Shown here: positions 35,275-47,105 of the stretch, piece by piece
Numbering within the stretch: the stretch's first letter is position 1
Layout of the letters: each line of letters starts with the position of its first letter
NCBI GenBank assembly: GCA_029891345.1
Contig: CM056994.1
Location: 225,796,991 to 225,860,990, forward strand
Direction of reading: 5' to 3'
DNA: 64,000 nucleotides
Source: Dryococelus australis
Taxonomy: Eukaryota; Arthropoda; Insecta; Phasmatodea; Phasmatidae
Translations under genes and position numbers: made by a program
Notes under the pieces: generated by a model
The model's database searches: none
Told to the model about the DNA's origin: nothing
What the model saw: only the letters and a program-made list of their open reading frames with translations

Positions 35275-37081
35275 TACAATAGAGTCCTGTTAAAGCAAGA
35301 TGTCACGGTTCCAGGGTCAATCCTCGCTATGAGTGTGTCCTCGCTGTTTCCTAATTAGATTGATTTTGATCTCTAGTACTATTTAAAAATCGCCCTCAAA
35401 TTGCTTTTAAATTGAGTTAAAACCACCATAACATAAAAATATCCTGTTATATGAAAACCAATTGCATGAAAATGAACAGAAAATCTGACCACGCCACTCA
35501 GCCTGCAATCAGTTGCTCGGCCTACACAGCATTGTCCCGCAATCAGTTGCCCGGCCTATGCAGCATTCCCATTATCGCTTACTCTGCCATCGAAGCACTG
35601 CCCTGCAAGCAGTAACTTGCTCATTTGCAGCTCCGTACGAATGCGTCAAACCAAATAACCGTATTTACTGGCATAATTCTCACACTTTTTTACAGCAATT
35701 TAGTGCAAAAAATTAGAGTGCGTAAGTTATGCTAGTAATTGCCAAGACATGTGCATGTAAACATTAAAATGGGGTCTATTGTAAGTAATCCCTCGCCAAC
35801 CGCAAGGGATAGGTTTTTTAAAAACACAGCACTTTATTTATTGATAATAGATATGAAGATACATATTCAATTAAATCACTCGTGGTGGAGCTAGCAGAGA
35901 AAACATTGCCATGTGTACGTACCGGGGTGAGCGCCTAGATTGTCTTCAGCGTGACTGGGCGGGCGGCTTGCCGCTGTTGGTCGGCCCTAAATCCTCGGGC
36001 GGGGCAGCGATCAGTTGGTCAGTTGCTACACAATTATTCTGGCGGGCGTCGTTACAGGTCCGGTTCACTTTCTAATAGTGGCCCAGTATTGGGAAAGCAT
36101 GACATGCACTTTAAACTCCGAAACGATTTTTCGGTCCGCTTCTCTATTGCCGTGTTCCTCTGTATACGCAATTACCTGAAGGTTAAATGCAGCAGTTTGA
36201 CTGGCATATTTACCCATTATGCATTCCTACTAAACAATAATTAATATAAATGTAAACTATTCCCTTAGCATTTAAAAAAACCACCCACATATCCAGATAA
36301 TGGGTGTTAGTGACAGTGATATTGAAGTGTCAGCGACCTGGCGCTGTCAAACAAAATGTGTGCCACGTGTGCCCATTAGCATTATGCATCATAAAAATGG
36401 GGTGCGAATTGTGCCAGTGTGAGAATTATGCCAGTAAATACGGTAGTCACTGGAAAATTATAAGTTTTCTACCTGCATGGTGAGACTTACTCAAAACCAG
36501 CAAAAAGAAATCAAGAAAACTTTATAAAAATGGATTAAAATTAAGTTTGTTATAGTACAGTGATAAAGTGTAGTAGTAGTTGTGCACCTATCTTTAATTG
36601 GTATGCCACAGTATGGAGAAAAACTGGCGAAGATATGTTAATATGTAGCTGTATTCAATTCCAGCTATCGCTTGGACTGTTATGTTTAAATTAAATTTGT
36701 TTTCATTTGACAATAACATTTGACCCACATACACCAAGTTGTTTGAAACCAAACACAGTTGACATCACAATGACCGTGAAGGACTACGGAAAATCAAAAC
36801 TGGTTCAAGGTAGAAAGGGCGGGATTCTATTTACATAACAATGGACTAGGTACTTAGGGAAACGTGATGGAGGGGCGAGGCACTGGAGTTATGCAGACAG
36901 ATAACAAAAGGGGGGTTCACACGGTCAAGAGTCCTGCCACAAGCCTGCTTCACACGATCTCGCAGCACAATTTTCCATGGGTTACTTCTGCATTTTTTTT
37001 TTTTTTTTTTACACTCAAAAAGATCTCGTTATACCCGTGTTCTCGCAGTTTCCATGCTCGCTACAAAGGGATTCTACTGTA
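35275..37081. mobile_element. Pogo-like non-autonomous element carrying a nested insertion
   Basis: The left end reads TACAATAGAGTCCTGTTAAA and the right end, read inward, TACAGTAGAATCCCTTTGTA, with similarity continuing inward. A TA target is consistent with Tc1/mariner-pogo. Inside the left arm is a 33-bp near-duplicate (CAATCAGTTGCYCGGCCTAY at about 35505 and 35538). The region 35658-36444 is a separate inserted element. Subtracting it leaves about 1.0 kb. No transposase frame is present. Confidence 0.62.
35658..36444. mobile_element. 787-bp element with perfect 28-bp terminal inverted repeats
   Basis: Positions 35658-35685 (starting ACCGTATTTACTGGCATAAT) are the exact reverse complement of 36417-36444. 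Imperfect subterminal copies of the same GTTATGC/AATTATGCC motif occur just inside each end. The interior holds a GC-rich core (about 35930-36070) and a 97-codon frame with no recognised motif. Flanking bases do not give a convincing target duplication, so the superfamily is open. The element at 40014-40646 shares the outermost ACCGTATTTAC. Confidence 0.8.
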
Positions 37082-39129
37082 GTTAATGCTTGCAAGTACA
37101 ACAAGGAAATTATGAGCAGCAAGTCTGTTTTGGAAGTAAGCGTAAAAGCAGTAGTTGTCCAAGATAAGTTGAGTTGTGTGTTAAATGTACATAACTACCT
37201 TAAACATGTTGTATTGTGAAATCACCTATTGTATTAGCAGCCTGACTTAATGAAAATAATTGTAATATAATTTCAGGGAAATTTTGATTGTGATTTAAAA
37301 TTAATCATGGCAGAATGTATGCAACTTATGAATATTGATTGAAGTGAAAAGTAAGATCCTCCATGTGTGCATGACCTCTTCATTTTTTTTTTTAAGTGTT
37401 TTATGACAAACCCTTCAAATTCTTTGTTGTTATTACATGGTTTTTGTGTCTTGTGTACATAACTACAAAAATACTACTTCTCTGAAGAACCTGTTAGAAG
37501 GCTGTATGAAACTTGTTACTACTTAAGTCTTTCAATAAATATGTAGCAAAAGCAGAAATTGTATAAACTTTTTAATATCTTTGGCGATGTTTTGTCGCAA
37601 GTAATGTAGTGAAGTACAGCACTTACTCCATGGAATTGTTGTTTCAAATACTATTACAGGACAATTGTGTGAAAACACGACTGTAAATATAGTATGTAAA
37701 ATAAATTATAACTTGACATGGTTTGTTCAGAACTGCCAGTAAAACTAACATCTTTTTTTTTTTTTTATGTCACTTTAAACTTGCATTTAAGTTTTGATAG
37801 ACACCTGTATGAAGCATATTAGTCCTAGTTTCCCATTATTGTGGTAAACAATGAATAGAGGTATGTCTTAAATATTTATGATGTTAATAAATATTTATGA
37901 ATCTATTATGTAATGGACTGTATGAAATTTGTTAATAAAGATCGTTACTTTGTGTTATAAATAAATTAACTTACTTATTTTCTGTGCACGTGCACGCCAC
38001 TAAAATAGGAGCTGTGTTTACATACCTCTAACATTAAAATTTCAAAGACCATGAGGGGATCCAATCATTAACCTGTACACATTTCATTTTCTCTCTGCTC
38101 CATTTTAGGCTGGAAATCCTTTTACAGTTTGCATTACTGTGAGGGATGGATAAAATGTGAAGTGTAATATGTGCCAATTTCATACTTTAAGCATCAGCAG
38201 CACAGGAAAAGACTACCTAGGAACACCCATAGGTTTGAACAAACACAACTCCAAACTTTAGTATAAGTAATGTACACATAGCTCTGAATTCAACAGCAAT
38301 AGTAGCTTTCCTGTCAAACACTGCAGTTAACGCCCAAGAATGCCGATGACACCTTCGAAATTCTGTACAGATTCATAACAATGGTAGCAGGTGTTCTGCC
38401 ATGTATTATAAAACATCTGTGTATGTATCTCTTCAAATAGGGAAATGTAGATAACAGAGTGCATTTTCTGGATTAATTATGCTTGCAGCATGGTGGAACA
38501 TAGTTGTTTCAAATAGACTGTTATCTTCTTTACACTAATTTTATGTACTCTAGGAAAATAATGTACGGTTTGAACATATTTCATAATATTTGGAGGAAAG
38601 ACTTTTAAAGTGGACTATCAGATGCCATGTTTGCTCGTAATTTATATGAAGCGCCATCTACCTAGAGTGTGAGCAAGACACAAGCCAAATTGCACCTAAG
38701 CACAAGAGTTTCCCCATTAGCTAACACTATCATTGCCTAAATGGGACAAAAGCTGTAAAACATAAATAAAAAAAGAAAAGTAGTAGTATCGTGGAGCTAC
38801 GTCGTTGCCAGTTACTTTGTCTGCCCCATCCCTTCCGCGCTTATACAAATGCAGCTTGCCAATGACCGACCAGCCTTACCTTGACTTGCAACCACGATGC
38901 TTTGTAACTTTGCTGAGTGCGTGAAAGAAATTTGTTGTGTGGCCATTTTATTTCAAAAGCCTAGTAAACCAGCACAGAATATAGACATTACTCTTTTCAC
39001 AGTTATAAATATGTTTAATTCTCATTATATTGACGCACAACGGCCTTTGGCTGCAAGGGGTCGTCGCGGTCAATCAAAGGTTTGTCATGCAAGTAAGAAA
39101 TGCATCTGAGCTGACATAGACCTTAGTGT
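37082..39129. other. AT-rich DNA with clustered AATAAA motifs
   Basis: Several AATAAA hexamers on the plus strand occur between 37535 and 37965, one followed by a T/G-rich stretch (after 37932). The text CTGTATGAAA(C/T)TTGTTA occurs twice (37503 and 37919). This could be a 3' untranslated region of an upstream gene, but no coding exon was identified, and AATAAA is common by chance at this composition. Confidence 0.3.
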
Positions 39130-39644
39130 TGACAGATAGGCAAGCATCCAGTACACAAAGTTGGACGCATGGCCTGGTGGTAAGCTATGAAGTCAGTAGT
39201 GAGTTCGACTGTCTGGCAGAGGGGTCGGCAAACTGCCACTGGTTTACCTGTGCGTGCTGGGGTAGCCCCTTGGTCTGGTGATGAAGTGGCGGCTGATGAT
39301 GAAATTGGAGGAGTCCATGGAGGGCTGCTGGCCCGATTGCACTGAAACCAGGGGGTTGGCGAGTCCCAGTGGTACTTCTAGTCCCTGGTGGATGTCGGTT
39401 AGCACTGGGTGAGGTTGACCGGCGATCTTGATGAGAGGCTGGAAAAGAGCGTGAGAGGGGGCTGGGAGGTGAGACCTCTCCAGTTGTCGGGCAGCTTGAG
39501 CTCATTCCTGTGAGGTCACACTGCAGAGTGCTGCTGAAACTGGGTTACAGCTCCCATTAGCATCAGTTGTAGTAGCTGCCTTTCTGTTGGGCCACCTGGT
39601 ATCACTTTGTTGGCTGTATGGCATAAGGCAGGTACAACGGACAG
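39130..39644 (-). mobile_element. Family G repeat, copy 2, distal part
   Basis: Aligns with 7250-7660 in the same orientation, through shared GCTTGAGCTYRTTCC and CAGAGTGC blocks, and more weakly with 63100-63260 inverted. The minus strand has a 106-codon Ser/Pro/His-rich frame (39185-39505) with no recognised domain. The block is cut at 39644 by the hAT-like element and resumes at 42481. Confidence 0.6.
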
Positions 39645-42480
39645 TAGGGATGGGCAAAGCTAGAATTTCATTTTGAAGTGGATTTTTGAAAATATTCACG
39701 ATTATCATTTGAATATCAAATTAAAGGGTTTTGTTGAGTAGTACACATTGTACCAATTATTTTTTACATTTAATAAGTACATACATTTTTACAAACTAGG
39801 TAAAGGCAGATAAAAGAGCATATTTTTTTACTTAAATGCAAAATAATACTAAATAGGAAACTAAAATTATTTTAGCAAAGTATTGAAAATACAAAACAGA
39901 ATAATTATTTCATTGTTCATGTTTTTACACCCTAGTTTGTACTTTTTATTTACATTGTTTATCTAAACAGTATGGTTCAGTATAATATATTTCTATTACT
40001 TTGTGTACACATTACCGTATTTACCCTAAATGAAGACGACCCTGAATCTAAAATTACCTCTTACTTAAAAAAAAAAATTTGTGACGGGAAAATATTTAAA
40101 CCTGAATTAAAGACTACCCTATGAAGTACTGAAAAGATAATTATTACGTTTGTACGTTTTTTTTTTTTTTTTTTGCATGAATTGAGGACAGACCCTTCAA
40201 GAAAAAATGCTATTATATGAATAATATTATTATATATTTTATTTACTTTTAAAGAAAATTCACAATGAAATAGGTGTGTCTAACCTGGCTGTATGGTAGA
40301 CATCAGATAAGGGGACCTTTGTCAAAGTTGACAGGTATAGTTTCAGCACTACAAAAATATGTATAACCACAAGATACACAGTATTTAAGCATGAAAAGCC
40401 TTTTTTCAAAATACTGTCTCTCATGGCACGCCAATTTTGGAGGACTAACTGCTACCTGAGTAAAAACTATGAATAGAAGCCCGTAGTAATTTTGTGCATG
40501 TAACACACACAAACTTAAAAACTGAATTAGCAGTGTCGCACATATATGGTAGGTATTTGTGCCTAGGTTTTGATTGAAGACGACCCCTTATTTTTTCTGT
40601 TCCTGTTCTGTCAAAAAAACTCCTCTTACTTTCGGGTGAATACAGTCATGGTGTGCTCGAATGAATTTTTGCCATCGAGAAAAATTCAGACTGGAAACTT
40701 AAATTTCCCATGGGAATTAGGGAAAATATATATATTTTAGTTTAGGTAAAGAAGTTTGTAGTTTGTAAATAACATTCTATTGTGACTTATTCCATTAAAA
40801 CAAATAATAATCATGTAACAATGACTGTGTATGTTAAAAATTAGATTCAAGCTAGAAAAGTTGTATTGTTCTATATTTTTAGACACTTAGCTGTTGCACT
40901 TCTTAGAAATATTTGCTTCAATTTAAATAGAATAATTTTTAGATAAAAATTGAACTTACAACAAGATAAACAAAAATTGTTTAGAAACATTGCCTTGGTG
41001 TTTTTAGTTTGCTATTTCTGTATAATTTCATGACCTACTAAACAACATTTTCCATTCCATTTTGTTGGTAGTAAAATGTGTACATTGAATTGATATAAAT
41101 TTACTCAAATTAACTTTATGTGGAAGTGTTAACGTCTGTGAACATACACGCTTCAAATCACGCACTGCAACTGCAATTACAGCCAAGTTGCATCGGGCAG
41201 GTTGTAAATGCAACATACCGAATCTGTATGCTGTCAATAACGAAATGAAAGGTAGCCAAGTCAATTAATTATATTTTTTCTTATAACAAACACACTCCAA
41301 CCAAAAGACAGTGACAATTAGTTGGCGTGTCACAAATACTTTTAACGAACTCCATATTAAAATCACCATGTTAGCTCAGTTAGATCTCAGTAAAATAGTT
41401 AAACATTTAGTCTCATATTAAACATTCATCGTGCACAAGCTTATTTTTATGTGAATGTTTAGGTTATGTATATCGTAATTAGATGTCACTCGCATATAAG
41501 ACAAAATTCAGTGTGCACGGTTCACCGTAACTTCATAATAGTGCAAGTTTACTGCCAGTTTTAGTAAATGTTCGCAATAAACATGTTTGAATGTTACATA
41601 ATATATTATGTCCAAAAAAAAATTTTACCTTACGTAAACAAACTTTGAAATCTATGAATAAGAGGAAAATCTAAATTTTCTCGATAAGGTGGTTTGATTC
41701 ATCAAATAGTAATCGCATACGTAAAGAGTCTATACAAAGCTTCTCCAACGAAACCTGACTTGTATTTTAGTTTGAACAACCTATGAACATGAACATAAAT
41801 TTTTCCTTAGATATCTGGAAGAATATACGGCCTGACAAGAAAATTTTTACGTAAATATCAATGCCTTAATCTTGTGGAGTGTAAAGTTTATTCGAGTTTT
41901 GTTTGATGTCATTCTTTGTAACTGTTGGTTATAAGGGTATTACGCTGCCACTCATAAAGGCATGAATTGAAGCGTAGTTATTGACAATTTACATTATAAA
42001 ATTTCATTACACAGATCTGAATTGCAGTGGGTGCAATTTCACAGCAGTTAAGTCTGTAATGCATTAATGCACTGTTGGACATGAGGGAAATAAATTACCA
42101 ATTAAAATATGCGATACTGAATTAAGTGTGGAAAGATAATGAAGTGTTTCATAATATAAAAAGTTTTTTCCCCTCGACAATTCCATTTTGCTATGTTGTG
42201 AGCAAAATTAAATACTGACAATTATTTTATATGGAAATGCAGTTTGGACTAATTTATGGTTATGTTTTCATGATTCACTAGCCATGTGTATGGCAAACAT
42301 TAAATAAACACACTGATTTATCAGGCCCACATTGTTTTCTTTTTCTTTTTGGACCAATAATAATAATTAAAGTTGTCCAAAGGCATTTTTTTTTGTTTCG
42401 AAGTAAAAAATTTGATTTTGAATACAAAGTCAAATATTAAAGATATTCTATTTGAATTTTTGAAGCTTCACCCACCCTTA
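39645..42480. mobile_element. hAT-like element inserted in family G, 8-bp duplication
   Basis: The left end TAGGGATGGGCAAAGCT and the right end read inward TAAGGGTGGGTGAAGCT match at 13 of 17 positions. The flanks ACGGACAG (39637-39644) and ATGGACAG (42481-42488) form an 8-bp duplication with one mismatch. Removing the element and one flank copy restores continuity of the family G block. The interior is AT-rich with no transposase frame and contains the smaller inverted-repeat element at 40014-40646. Confidence 0.82.
40014..40646. mobile_element. Small inverted-repeat element nested in the hAT-like element
   Basis: Left end ACCGTATTTACCCTAAATGA, right end read inward ACTGTATTCACCCGAAAGTA, about 20 of 27 positions matching. 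GACGACC blocks occur inside both arms. Its interior segment 40298-40440 recurs at 49497-49620 (landmarks GACATCAGATAAGG, AAGTTGACAGGTA or AGGTTGACAGGTA, CATGAAAAGCCTTT). Target duplication is not resolved. Confidence 0.58.
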
Positions 42481-43560
42481 ATGGACAGCCTTGCAAGAGG
42501 AGAGCAGGCAGTGCAGTTCCCTGGCTATGTGTAAAACCTCGGGCGCAGCTAAACAGACCGGAGTTTGTACCCGGTGCTCCTTTAACTGGCTACACGAGAT
42601 GCGGTGGTTCACCACACTCAGTATGTCACTCCCTCTGGCGATAGTTCAGCACGTTGGATGGAGTGAGTAAACTGGCGTAGGGGTCTGATGACTTTTGGAA
42701 TGAGTTACTAGTGGTTGGGACTAACTGCACACTAGGTGTGCAGTACGGATGGCCATCGAATGTGTGGGTGGTCGACATATTCATCCTGTGAAGGGAGCCC
42801 GCAGTCCTACATCAGTTTCAGTAAATGGAATAACAAGTGCATGGTCTCCCGCTTTGCTCTTTCGGGATGTCGTCTACTGTGGAAGAAACACCCTAGAAAA
42901 TAGTATGCAAAGGTTTGAAAGAAATTTGTATTTATCCCGTCCCAAATTAGCACAATGGCCTGTACTGCCTCCTAACTAGCAGGTGCTGAACAGAAGTTAG
43001 ATTAAGTGTATTCAGGTGAAGGAGACCTGGGCCTAAACTGAACAAGGCAGTCCAGCTAGTAGCTATGAAAATAACTGCCCCTAACTAGTTCTGACCATTG
43101 AGAGCCACTACCAGAGGCAGTAGTGGTGGTGTGATTGCCATTACCAGCAGGTAAGGCAAGAGTGTTGACGGCATCTTCGTGAGCTGCTGGAGTAGTGTTG
43201 AAGACTGTGTGGAAGGTCGCTGAAGAGCTTCTGGTAGGTCGGCAGGGAGCTCCAGTACAAGAGTGGTGGAGCGAGCTGTCGGAGCTGCTTGGCTCTAAAG
43301 AGAGCCAGCGACAACTACTAGCATTTCTGGGCTACGCACAGACATATATTCTCCTAGTCTGCTGGTCCTCTTGATACGTGGGGGGGTGAGGTGGCAAACG
43401 CTGCCTCCTCAGCGAAGCTGTCTGCTGCAGGTGTTTGCTATTATTGCTAGCATCATCCCGCCTCCAGTATTGATCTAACCCCGCCTGTAGTGAAGCGAAG
43501 GCACATTCAGATGAGGTGAAGTCACGTGTAGTGGTCAGGAATATTATATTGTGGGGTACA
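42481..43560 (-). mobile_element. Family G repeat, copy 2, proximal part
   Basis: Continuation of the block interrupted at 39644. Aligns with 7700-8700 (same strand) and, inverted, with about 62040-63060. Landmarks include GTGTGCAGTACGGATGGCCA (compare the complement of 62757-62802), GAGCCCGCAGTCCTAC (42797, compare 62705 inverted) and GGTGAAGGAGACCTGGGCC. On the minus strand a 91-codon frame (43332-43607) contains LQAGLD and a basic RRQRLPPHPP stretch; family unknown. Confidence 0.62.
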
Positions 43561-45670
43561 AGTTTTTTATAAACAGAAAAAACAATAATAATGAAATGCT
43601 GAGACAATATTTATTTAAAAAGCATATTAGGTACAAACAAGGCAATTAATTTGACCTTTTAAGTTGACAGTTGGGTGAGACACGAGACAGACGAATACAC
43701 TTCACTTACAGCAATTTTAGTGCCAGCGGTGCTTTCCAGACACCGCACTTCAAAGACTCTGGGTTCTCAGGTATGCTGTGGGCTGTGTGTGTTCGTCTCA
43801 CCCAAGTGTCTTCACAAAACACTGGTCATTAATAAACATTTAACACTGAAAAGCAGGAGATGGCTGGTGTGACGCTAAATAGAAACATATCTTATGCATT
43901 TAGAAATTCTTTTATTTTACCACTCATACACGTCTGCCAGAAAATTATTAAATGTTTAACTTCGGACGTGTCTAGCTAACTCCATTGGGTGATTCCTCCA
44001 GCTCCCAATTATTCTAGTGCACTCCTAGATGGATGATTTTCTCCGGCGTGTTTGAGAACACAGCCCCCACAAGGAAAGGGGTCTACAGCCACTAGGATGG
44101 ACTCTAGATTTTTCCTGGGGACAGTACACAGAGAATTACAAAATGGACACTAACTCGTGTGAGAACCGACGTCGCTAACGCTTACTCGTCTGGATGTGCC
44201 TCCCATCAAGTGATATGTGGTGACGGTCTATACACTTAACAGGCTAGGACAAAAATGTCACCATACTGATTACACAAATATTGATGAGAAAACATGGGAC
44301 ACGATATGAACAGGCACAATAAACACGCAGATGCCTGAAAGCATTCTTATATGGCATGGATGCTGCTGGATGAAGTTCTAGCGGACCACGTAGTGCAGGT
44401 GAAATTGCAATATTTTCAGTGAAATTCATAAGAATCCAGTCTAACACAATCATGGTGCTATTTAGAAAATTATTCTGATTGCATTAAGTACTCCAACGTT
44501 GCTCGCGCGTCTGAAGGCGGAAATATCCACGTGTGTGATCGACCGCATGGTCAGTTACAAAACTCAATCATGGCAAAATTACACGAACCCTTTTAATGAA
44601 ACAATTCATATGACCCAGAGATAATTTATGGTGCACAAGAAATTACCAATAAGAATACTTTAAGCACAATAATGGCACAACACGGACTTGGCGGCGGTTA
44701 ACTACCTGGTCGCAAGTGATGCTGCCCTAAAACAATTTAACATGACAAAACCCTAAAAATACATACATACAAATTTACCCTTAATATTGCTCATGACAAT
44801 GAAGCAGAAATTACAATGTAAAGGCCTTTAACATAGGTGCATGGTGCTTGATTCAAAGTTGCGTGGGCTGCGTGGCCTCTCCGACATCTTTCCTCCCTCC
44901 ATTGATTTAAGTTTCACAACACCACAAGGGCGCAATATAATTATTTACATGGAAGCATTACGCTGCGAATGTCTGGCAAAACATATTCAAAGCAAAGGTT
45001 AACCGTTAAAATAAAGAGAACTATGAAAATCTCACTCAGTGCAAAAATATGAAGTGCGTACGTGACAGCGTCTTACCTCGCCAGCTCTCCTAGGACATGC
45101 TATGCACACCGAAAAAAATGTGAATACTTAAAATAAATGACACATAAATTATTTTTAGTAACAAAGTATTAAAATAACTCCGAATCAAACATATTATTCA
45201 GAAAATTATCTTTTGAAGGCAATCACGCCTGAATATCAGGTGTGTTTCTTCGCGCGGCGAGCATTTTGAATTTTAAAATAACATTATGCAATATTTATGA
45301 AAAGACATTTTTAACACTTTATAGCACTTTAACCCCTGAAAGATAATGGAGAAAAACACAATACACTGTAAATAAAAATAATCCCGTTACTTGAAAGTAC
45401 GTGTTATGGCCTCTTTGTGCACATGCATGTACCTACATGTCACGTGAGTTGTGAGTGCCGCCATGGTCTGACTGCCACTTGCTGTTAGCCGGCGTCAAAA
45501 CATAACCACTGAGTGACATTAATTTGCATTTAAATTCAACAGCCTTTTCTTCATAGGCCTTAAATTCCTTAATATACAAAAATACATCAACAATTATATT
45601 TCTATTCAGCTACGGCCACAAATTTATACATTCAAATTATTTCACTTTAGCCTCAAAACGATATTCTTAA
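43561..45670. other. Mixed-composition DNA, no supported gene
   Basis: GC-richer patches (43670-44260, 44840-44940, 45410-45500) could be further retroelement debris. The only defined structure is an inverted repeat: TTGGGTGAGAC at 43671-43681 with its exact complement at 43795-43805, followed by GAATACAC/GAACACAC similarity. The 65-codon frame 43675-43872 lies on this and has no motif. Confidence 0.35.
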
Positions 45671-45678
45671 AAAACACT

Positions 45679-47097
45679 AAGAGTTGTTCCGATACTTTAC
45701 CTTTTTCCGATGTATCGGTATCTATTATAGACAATGAAATTGTGTTATAACAGTCTAAATTTAAACCATCGAACTAGCTTGAACCAAAAGTCAATGTCCA
45801 ACAAACATTTTCTGTGGTTCTGACCAAATTCCCACATCAATAATGCTAAAAAAAAGTCAGTTTTTGCCTGACTCGAAATTTAATTTAATCCGTATCGCTT
45901 GAACCAAAATTTCTGTAGAATTGCCGAAAATTATATGCTCCAGTCATTAAGCAAATAACTATTAACAATATAGTACAAGTTAACTGTACTCGCCAAGATT
46001 TACAAAGTCGGTATACAATACATTATGTTAACATGCTCAAGTAATTATAATAGAAATCACACATAAAAATTTTCAATACACATTTTTCCCTTACGTCTTG
46101 CTGCCCTTCATTTACTCCTATTTATGAAATTCCCACTTCTGAAATTACCTGTTGAGTCGTGATGTCGCACTTAAATCATACTTTGTAACAAAAAATTATC
46201 AATAACAACAACAGACTCTCAGACTACACGTTGCGTATTTAGAGAGCACTAAATAAAAACAATTAATGTCGGAATATAGTTCATGTGTATAAGAATTATA
46301 TACTGTAAAATTTTATTAGCTTATCAACAAACAATTTCGATGTTTTTGATCGGCAGCCATGTTGGTAACAAGCAAAAAGCAGCGGTGCCATATTTTCAAA
46401 ATATAAAATAGTGATGCGATGTTGCCAACACACGCTAATTTTATTTGAATATTTTTTCATGGAAATGATGAAAGCATAATGTTTAAAAATAAAACTCTAA
46501 TAAATATGTCTGAAAAGTTATAAAACGGCAAAGCCAAATTAAGGGAACCCTATTCACCGCACTTTATCAATAACCATTCAAGTCGCACATGAGAAAAAAT
46601 ATTTTACTGCTGTAAGAGAGAAAGATATTTTGCGTAGTTCGCACAGTCGCCACCCGCCCCACAAGTTCACAATGATAGACACCATCTGTGGAATAATAAT
46701 TGTGCAAAATTTATTTGTACACATTGCAATATACAAGTTTTCTGTTACAAATGTTTTGTAGTGGAGAAATTAAATTGGAATTTATTATGTTTGTACAGAT
46801 TCATAACTTAACGATATTTACAGGCATACAAAAATTTAGTGTGGCTTACACATGGAATATTAATTATCCCTAATTTTTCATCAAAAACTTCTGATGCTGC
46901 ATATACATGCCAAAATACATATATCATGGACGCAAGTGGAGTATTTTCATCTCTCTGTGCTATCGGTGGTGATAATATTGGGAAAATTTATTTTAATTTC
47001 TATTATTTCTAATATTTCTGCACAATAATGGTGCTCTGGAACAACAAAAGTGAGGGTATTGGTATCGGGAAATTGCAAAACATGGTATCGGAACTCT
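45679..47097. mobile_element. hAT-like element containing a pogo-like copy
   Basis: The left end AAGAGTTGTTCCGATAC and the right end read inward AGAGTTCCGATACC share an AGAGTT..CCGATAC core, also seen at 12424 and 20285. The flanks AAAACACT (45671-45678) and AAAACACA (47098-47105) give an 8-bp duplication with one mismatch. Repeated GTATCGG/GGTATTGG motifs lie inside both ends. Most of the interior (45749-46930) is the pogo-like repeat also found inverted at 20600-21646. Confidence 0.68.
45749..46930 (+). mobile_element. Pogo-like repeat, copy 2
   Basis: Reverse-complement counterpart of 20600-21646 over at least 1 kb. Its left end (TAACAGTCTAAATTTAAACC) corresponds to the TACAGTGGAAACTCGAACC terminus of copy 1, and homology stops near 46930. 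Being inside the hAT-like termini, it inserted later than that element. No open frame of note. Confidence 0.64.
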
Positions 47098-47105
47098 AAA
47101 ACACA

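Noticed and set aside
37500..37970. Cluster of AATAAA as evidence of a gene 3' end
   Set aside because: AATAAA is expected often at this base composition and no upstream exon was found.
21647..38000. Repeated TGTAAATA (Pumilio-like) words as a sign of a long 3' UTR
   Set aside because: A rough estimate from base composition predicts several per strand across the window by chance.
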